From positions 64,501-128,500 of the forward strand of contig JAGTXZ010000002.1 in NCBI GenBank assembly GCA_018398575.1: a stretch of DNA of 64,000 nt. Reading direction: 5' to 3'. The DNA comes from Ampelomyces quisqualis (Eukaryota > Ascomycota > Dothideomycetes > Pleosporales > Phaeosphaeriaceae). A program made the translations under genes and the position numbers. The notes below the pieces were generated by a model. That model had not been told where the DNA came from and did no database searches. It worked only from the letters and a program-made list of their open reading frames with translations. Numbering within the stretch: position 1 is the stretch's first letter; each line of letters starts with the position of its first letter. Positions 58,646 through 64,000 of this stretch are shown here, piece after piece.

Positions 58646-60600
58646 AATAGGCACTTAGTAGAAAAGAATTATAGGCTGCCTACTAGGACTGCGTACACGC
58701 TTAGCTTGTTATAAAGAAATTCTACAAAGGTTTTAGTATCTTTAACTCTTATTATATTAGCGTTAAGCTTGTAGCGCTACTGCTTTAACTTATAGTTAAT
58801 AACAACGTGTCTTTCTTTTAGGCTTAGTAACTCTAAGATAATAGGTTATACTATATTAGCTATTCTATATAGAATAGTAGTAAAGAACTTAGTTATACTC
58901 TAGTTATTCTTTATTGTTAGATAAGCTTAATAAGCGTAGAAGCTAGGTATAGTACTTAAGTTAAGTAGGTAGATAGTTAGCAGCGCTGTGCTGTTAATCT
59001 AAGGAATATTCTTAAGTAAGGTAACTTTCTTATTAATTATACTAAGTTCTATACTATAGTTAATTAGTATTTGTGTAGGCTGCGTAGCACTGTTATTACG
59101 TAGCGTTCTAAGTACTTTAATATAATTCTTTTATTATAATAGAACTTAGGCTGTTAAGAAGAGATATCTTTTTAGGCTTTTGTGTTTTTTATTTATATTG
59201 CGTTTAAACTAGTAACAGAAGAGAAGCTATTTAGCCTTAATCTACACTCTCTAGCCCAATAGCCTATTTTGCTACAATAGTAGTAGGTGTTAGTAAGCTT
59301 TAGGCTTATATTTGTAGTGCTAGTAACATAACGTTATAGAGCTATTACGTTAGGTTTAGACTACAAAGTTTTACTTATGCTAGGCGTTCTATATATATAA
59401 TAGTATAGTAATAGTATACTACTACTATAGTATAAGTTGTCTTCTAGCGTTATAGCGCGTTTAATAAGTTCTCTATAGGTAGTAAAAAACTTAGTATAGT
59501 TAGAGAGAGCTACTCTAGTTTCTAGGCAGAGCTTGCTATAAAAGTATATTACTAGGTGTTTCTACTTATAAGAGAAGTTTACTTTATTTTCTAACGTTAA
59601 TAGATAGGCTGCAAATTTGTTTACTATTTAGCTATCTTTTTAGACTGCTATTTAATACTATATAGTAACTTAAAACTTTCTATTTATAGAGCTCTAAATC
59701 TAATTAAGTAGAAAAGATATTATATTATGCTACGCTAGCGTTTTACTATTATCTTTCTATTTCCTCTATATCTATATTTATTAAAACGTAGTTTATAGGT
59801 ACTAGAGAGTAAAAGCAACCTTTTAGTTCTTAGGTTAAAAGGCGAAGAGGTCTAATTAAATGGTAATAGATAGCCTAGCCTTAAAGTTCTAATACTTTCT
59901 AATTTTCTTACTCTTAAAGACAGGAATTTTCTTAATCTTTAGACTGCGCTCTAGTAGTACTAATAGGTTAAGTTAAGAGTGTTGCGCTAGTAGAGATATA
60001 TTGCGTCTACTTAGAGAAGTTAGTTCTGTTTTATTAGAGGCGCCTAAGAGCTTTTTAAGAGTTAGAAGAAGCTGTTTACCTACTTGTAATTGCTTCTATT
60101 AGCGTACTTTCTTCTTTAGATTCTAAATCTTAGCTTACTTCTTAAGTTTGTAGCGCTAGCGCTTTAGCTGCGCTAAGCGTTTACCTAGACTACTTATTGT
60201 TTTTTTATTAGAGGTGTTTTTCCTTAATAGGTTAGCTAGTAGGCTTAGAGGTAGATTCTAATCTATTGTTATTAGGTAACTAGGCTGCTATCCTTTTGCA
60301 AGGTAGAGGAATTAAAACTATAAGAGGTTTATATAGCAGCAAAGTTATAAGATAATAATAGTAGTATAGATAGAAGTAAGTTAATTTCTGTTCTATAGCT
60401 TAAGTGTAGAACTACTCTTTTGTAGATATAACTAGACGCGTATTCTTTTAACTAGAATGCACTAGGTCTGCGCTAGTATAGCGCTATTAAGACGCTAGGG
60501 TAGCTATGCGCGTTTTACGTATATAGAAGCTAGAGTAGCGTTATAGTAGCGCAGGCGTATTACTGCGTAGCTAATAGCTCTACGCTGTAGTATTCTTACA
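58646..60600 (-). mobile_element. Outer (older) Ty3/gypsy copy, right fragment: gag, leader, 5' LTR
   Basis: Begins with AATAG and continues the frame left at 50,835. 58,650-60,195 is the gag/protease relic, 60,200-60,318 the leader, and 60,319-60,600 a 282-bp 5' LTR (TATAAGAGG...TCTTACA). It lacks the 830-bp insertion, showing that insertion came after the copies diverged. Confidence 0.85.
60319..60600 (-). repeat. Outer gypsy 5' LTR
   Basis: 282 bp, same length as the two LTRs of the inner element. The TG start is mutated to TA. Confidence 0.85.
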
Positions 60601-62040
60601 AGCCTATCTTATTAAGCTATTTTCTAGCTAAGTATATTTAATCTAATCTATCTATATATAGAAGAAAACAAGTAATCTAATCTTTTTACTTATAATAATC
60701 TAATCTATAGAATTGCTTAGCTCTTAGAGTTATAAGCCCTTTACTATAAAACTATAGTGTTAATTTTCCTTACGTACTTTATAAAACTAAGTTACTATTC
60801 AGATTAAAGATTACTCTAATACTTCTTAGAACTCTCTTTAAATACTCTCTATATTAACTACCTAGTCCTATTATTCTAGACACCTATTCTAAGAATAACA
60901 TTAGCCTAGACGTCTTCTTAAACACTTAATTAGACTAGCTATACTAGTTTACTAAACTCTAGCTTTCTACTTATAATAAAGGAGTCTAGGATTAAATTAA
61001 CCTAGATAGTAAGACAGTACTTGTTATTATTAATTAGGAACCAAAGTATTCTAAGCTTCTAACTGCACCTAGCTAGCTAGTCTTAGTACTATAATCTAGA
61101 GCTACTAATCTTAATACGTAAATTTGTAATAAAGCTTTTACTTAGTATAATTTAAAGATAGCTACTTATTAACTAGCCTTAAGTATTTATAAAGAAGACG
61201 TTTACTAATACAAAATTAACACGTTAAAATAGACTAGGTAAGTAGCTAAGCTTAGTAACATCTACAAATAGATTAACTAGACTATAGCTAAGAATCTAAT
61301 AGCTTCTGTAGTAATTAAGATACTTAATCTTTTAGAAATAATACCTTTATCCTTTATTAGGATCCTAAAATATAACTTTACTCTAACTAATAATAATACT
61401 ATATACCTAGTAAGATACTAGTATAAAGCTTATTTAAAACTAGTAATTCTCTATACCTTATGTTAATCAAATGTAAATTAATTTAGAGATAATAATAAGG
61501 ATCTATAGCATAGACAGTTAGGCTACCTAGGCTAGTAAGTACTTTAAGCTCTTGCTTAGTTAGCCTTAAATATTTAGATAAACAGAACTAAGAGAATTAT
61601 TTGTAAAGAATACTAAGTTACTTATGTAACTAAATACTTTCTATCTATTATTAAGGTATTTAAGGTATTACTAACTTAATTTACTAATAGCTAGTCCTAT
61701 ATTCTCTCTACGTTTCTTTTATAAGCTACCTAAATAGTAGCAAAAGCTTATCTAAATAAACTAAAGAAGAGTTATAGCCTAGAAGACTAGAACTAAATTT
61801 ACTTCTCTATATAGAGGTACTAAGAGATTAAAGACTGAAACTTTTCTAATATCTAATAGAGCTTCTATTGTAAATTCTACTAATCTCTTCTTAATTTCTT
61901 TATACTTGCTGCCTTGTTTTTATATCGTCTTTTATTAACTTTTAGTTATTTCTACTATCTATAGTCTAGGATTTCTTTAGTAAGCTATATACTTACTAGA
62001 GTGTAATAAGTTTTAACTTTTATCTAGCTTATTATAGTTT
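60601..62040 (+). pseudogene. + strand gag-like relic
   Basis: Translation from about 61,140 gives TQYNLKIATYQLALSIYKED, then VYQYKINTLKQTRQVAKL, then INQTIAKNLIASVV. The pattern (Trp/Tyr-rich helix followed by a basic Gln/Lys helix) resembles the N-terminal part of copia-type Gag proteins. Stops are at Gln-type codons. No RT or LTR could be attached to it within the window, so the assignment is tentative. Confidence 0.35.
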
Positions 62041-64000
62041 TAGCTATAGATTACGTATTACTTTTTTGGCTATTATTCTTCTATTTAGAGTTTTCTTAAT
62101 TCTTCTTCTTACTTCTTATTCTTAAAGGTATTTATCTAGATTCTCTAGATAGGTATTAATCTAGATTTTCTATATATTCTATTTAATCTTTCTGTCTAGA
62201 TTTAGAGTACTAGCTCTAAATCTTTAGAATAGATACTAATTGTATTCTAAAGATAACGATAGTAATATACTTAATACCTATTAGAGGATTAGGTTTCTAT
62301 AATTTCTAGGTTATAATAACTTTAGAAAAGTATAGATATAAACGTAGATACGCGGCTATTTAGGCCTAGGCTTAGAATTTACAGTTATAATTAGTTACTA
62401 TACATAATAAAGTGTTACTTACCTTTAAGGCCTATTATATTTAATATATAGAGTTTAATATATTATTTTAAGGTAAATATTAAGATTTTTGTTCTCTAAT
62501 AGCCTTTTAGCTATTATATCTTATCTATACCCTTTTCTATACTCTTAGTACTCTTTAGACTTACTTCCTATACTTCTTTACTTTACTAGAATTACTCTAG
62601 AGTCTAGACTAGGCTTAATTGATGCGTTAGAATATTATAAAAGATATAGCTTTTCGTTAAATAGCTATAAGTATATATAATCTAGCTAAGACCTTCTCTC
62701 TTATAGTTTAAAAGTAAACAGTTCTAGTTACCAAAGGTAAGGTTTTTTTAGCGCCTTTGAAACTCTTGGAAGTAGTAAGAACTTAGATAGTAAGAACTCT
62801 AACCTTAAGAAATACTTTTATCTAAAGAAGCTAAAGAATAGAAGTAAAGAAAGATTAAATTAAAAATCTTAATTCTGTAAGTAGAATTAGAAGTATAGCT
62901 TAAATCTAATAAATTACTACCTATTAAAGACTTTAATTACTAGATTAGCTCTACTAGGTTCTTGTTACAAGCTATAAAACACTAGGCTCTAGCCCTACTA
63001 AGAACGCTCTCTTCTAAGCGAAAACCTCTATAGAGTATTTAACAGAACTTTGTCTAATATAAGATAACTTAGCTATAATAAGTAACTACTTTCTATAATC
63101 TTTTGCTTCGAAGAGAGTAGATAAAGTAAAATTATCTCTATAATCTCTAAGCTTTATAAGAGTATACAGAGCATAAGAGAGTATAACCTAAGATCTCTTA
63201 GTATATAGACTAGGCAATAAACTCTTATAGTTTATTATATTTAACTTAGTATTTATACTCTTATACAGCTTTCCCTAGTGCTATTATTAATTTATACTAC
63301 TTAGTTACCTCTCTTACTCTCTTAGCAGTCTGCCTCTTATTAATCTAAAAACCTATTCTTACTTAATAAGCAGTTTACCTCTTAATAAGCTAAAGAACCT
63401 CTTTTATCTATTATTCTTACTTATTCTAGAGAACTAACTATAGAGCCTTAAAATAAGAGATATTCTCTCTACTTTTTAGACCTTTATTATTTAAACACTC
63501 TTATAATAAGTAATATATCTATATACCCTCTAGATACTATCTACCTAACCTGCGCTACTAGCAGTAAGATTACTAAACTAGATCTCTTTTATAGAGATTA
63601 AACTAACTTTAGTTATAGCCTTTCTAGTAAAAATCTACTACAATGTAAAATATAATAGAAAAGACAAAGATAAGGCTATGCTTACAGTTAGCTATATACA
63701 TAGGAAAGTATAGTAATAGGTTATACCTAAGCTAAAAGCTACCTTAATAAAACTAGTATAATAGTAAATACCTTTAAAGACTTTACTATTTTTAGAAAAG
63801 AACTCTACAAGAACTTTACTTTCTCTAAGAAACTAGTTATTACTATAGGTAAGATCTAGCAACCTAAGTAAGGAGGCTCTATAGGCAGTTACACTAACCT
63901 GTTTAAATACTACTCTATTTAAATAGAGTAGGATAACAAAGTCCTTAAACAAACATTTAAATAAGAACGTAAGGCTAAGGTTTGGATTACACGTATACAC
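62041..64000. other. RIP-degraded repeat DNA at the right edge
   Basis: TA-rich sequence with no gene. A segment near 63,215-63,260 (AATAAACTCTTATAG, TTATTATATTTAACTTAGTA) resembles the interior of the 455-bp repeat and may be a fragment of a related LTR. Confidence 0.35.

Overview
The window looks like nuclear DNA of a filamentous ascomycete (Pezizomycotina, probably a Dothideomycete-like fungus). It has two compartments. A gene island of about 6.3 kb (roughly 42,530-48,815) has balanced base composition, short 48-53 bp introns with GTA(C/G)GN donors and CTAAC/CTGAC branch points, and ordinary protein-coding genes. Everything else is TA-rich, poor in CpA/TpG and gene-empty. It consists of repeats damaged by C-to-T and G-to-A transitions, the signature of repeat-induced point mutation (RIP). 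Glutamine and tryptophan codons have become TAG/TAA, Asp codons of catalytic motifs have become Asn, and Cys/His codons have become Tyr.

Gene island: on the + strand, an AlkB-type Fe(II)/2-oxoglutarate dioxygenase (nucleic-acid dealkylation repair; AlkB core 43,441-44,490, with an open in-frame extension upstream) is followed by a four-exon Zn2Cys6 transcription factor (45,823-48,596). The island is bracketed by inverted copies of one 455-bp TG...CA repeat (40,972-41,426 and 49,078-49,532).

Left arm (1-42,530): 145-bp and 80-bp tandem repeats; an unrecognised + strand coding relic (4-8 kb); long minus-strand coding relics (about 9.8-18 kb); a minus-strand RecQ-type helicase relic (18.3-22.7 kb) resembling fungal subtelomeric helicases; a + strand relic (23.4-24.3 kb) interrupted by a complete 7,170-bp Ty1/copia element (24,342-31,511, 5-bp target duplication GTATA); a 26-bp hairpin minisatellite; a very AT-rich block (33-37.9 kb) with a 295-bp duplication; and 12/24-bp and 31-bp minisatellites. 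A family of dispersed imperfect palindromes of about 45-50 bp recurs between 7.8 and 32.2 kb.

Right arm (48,815-64,000): a nested structure. A Ty3/gypsy element (50,836-58,645, minus strand, 282-bp LTRs, target duplication AATAG) sits inside an older copy of the same family, whose pieces are 49,533-50,835 and 58,646-60,600. The inner element is itself interrupted by an 830-bp TIR-bearing insertion (57,421-58,250). The older copy is cut off exactly at the 455-bp repeat. A gag-like + strand relic follows near 61 kb.

Only the two island genes look functional. Both the copia and gypsy relics carry an additional reading frame on the strand opposite to gag-pol, next to the 3' LTR, each with a CxxC motif. 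This unusual shared layout and the helicase relic are the most interesting leads.
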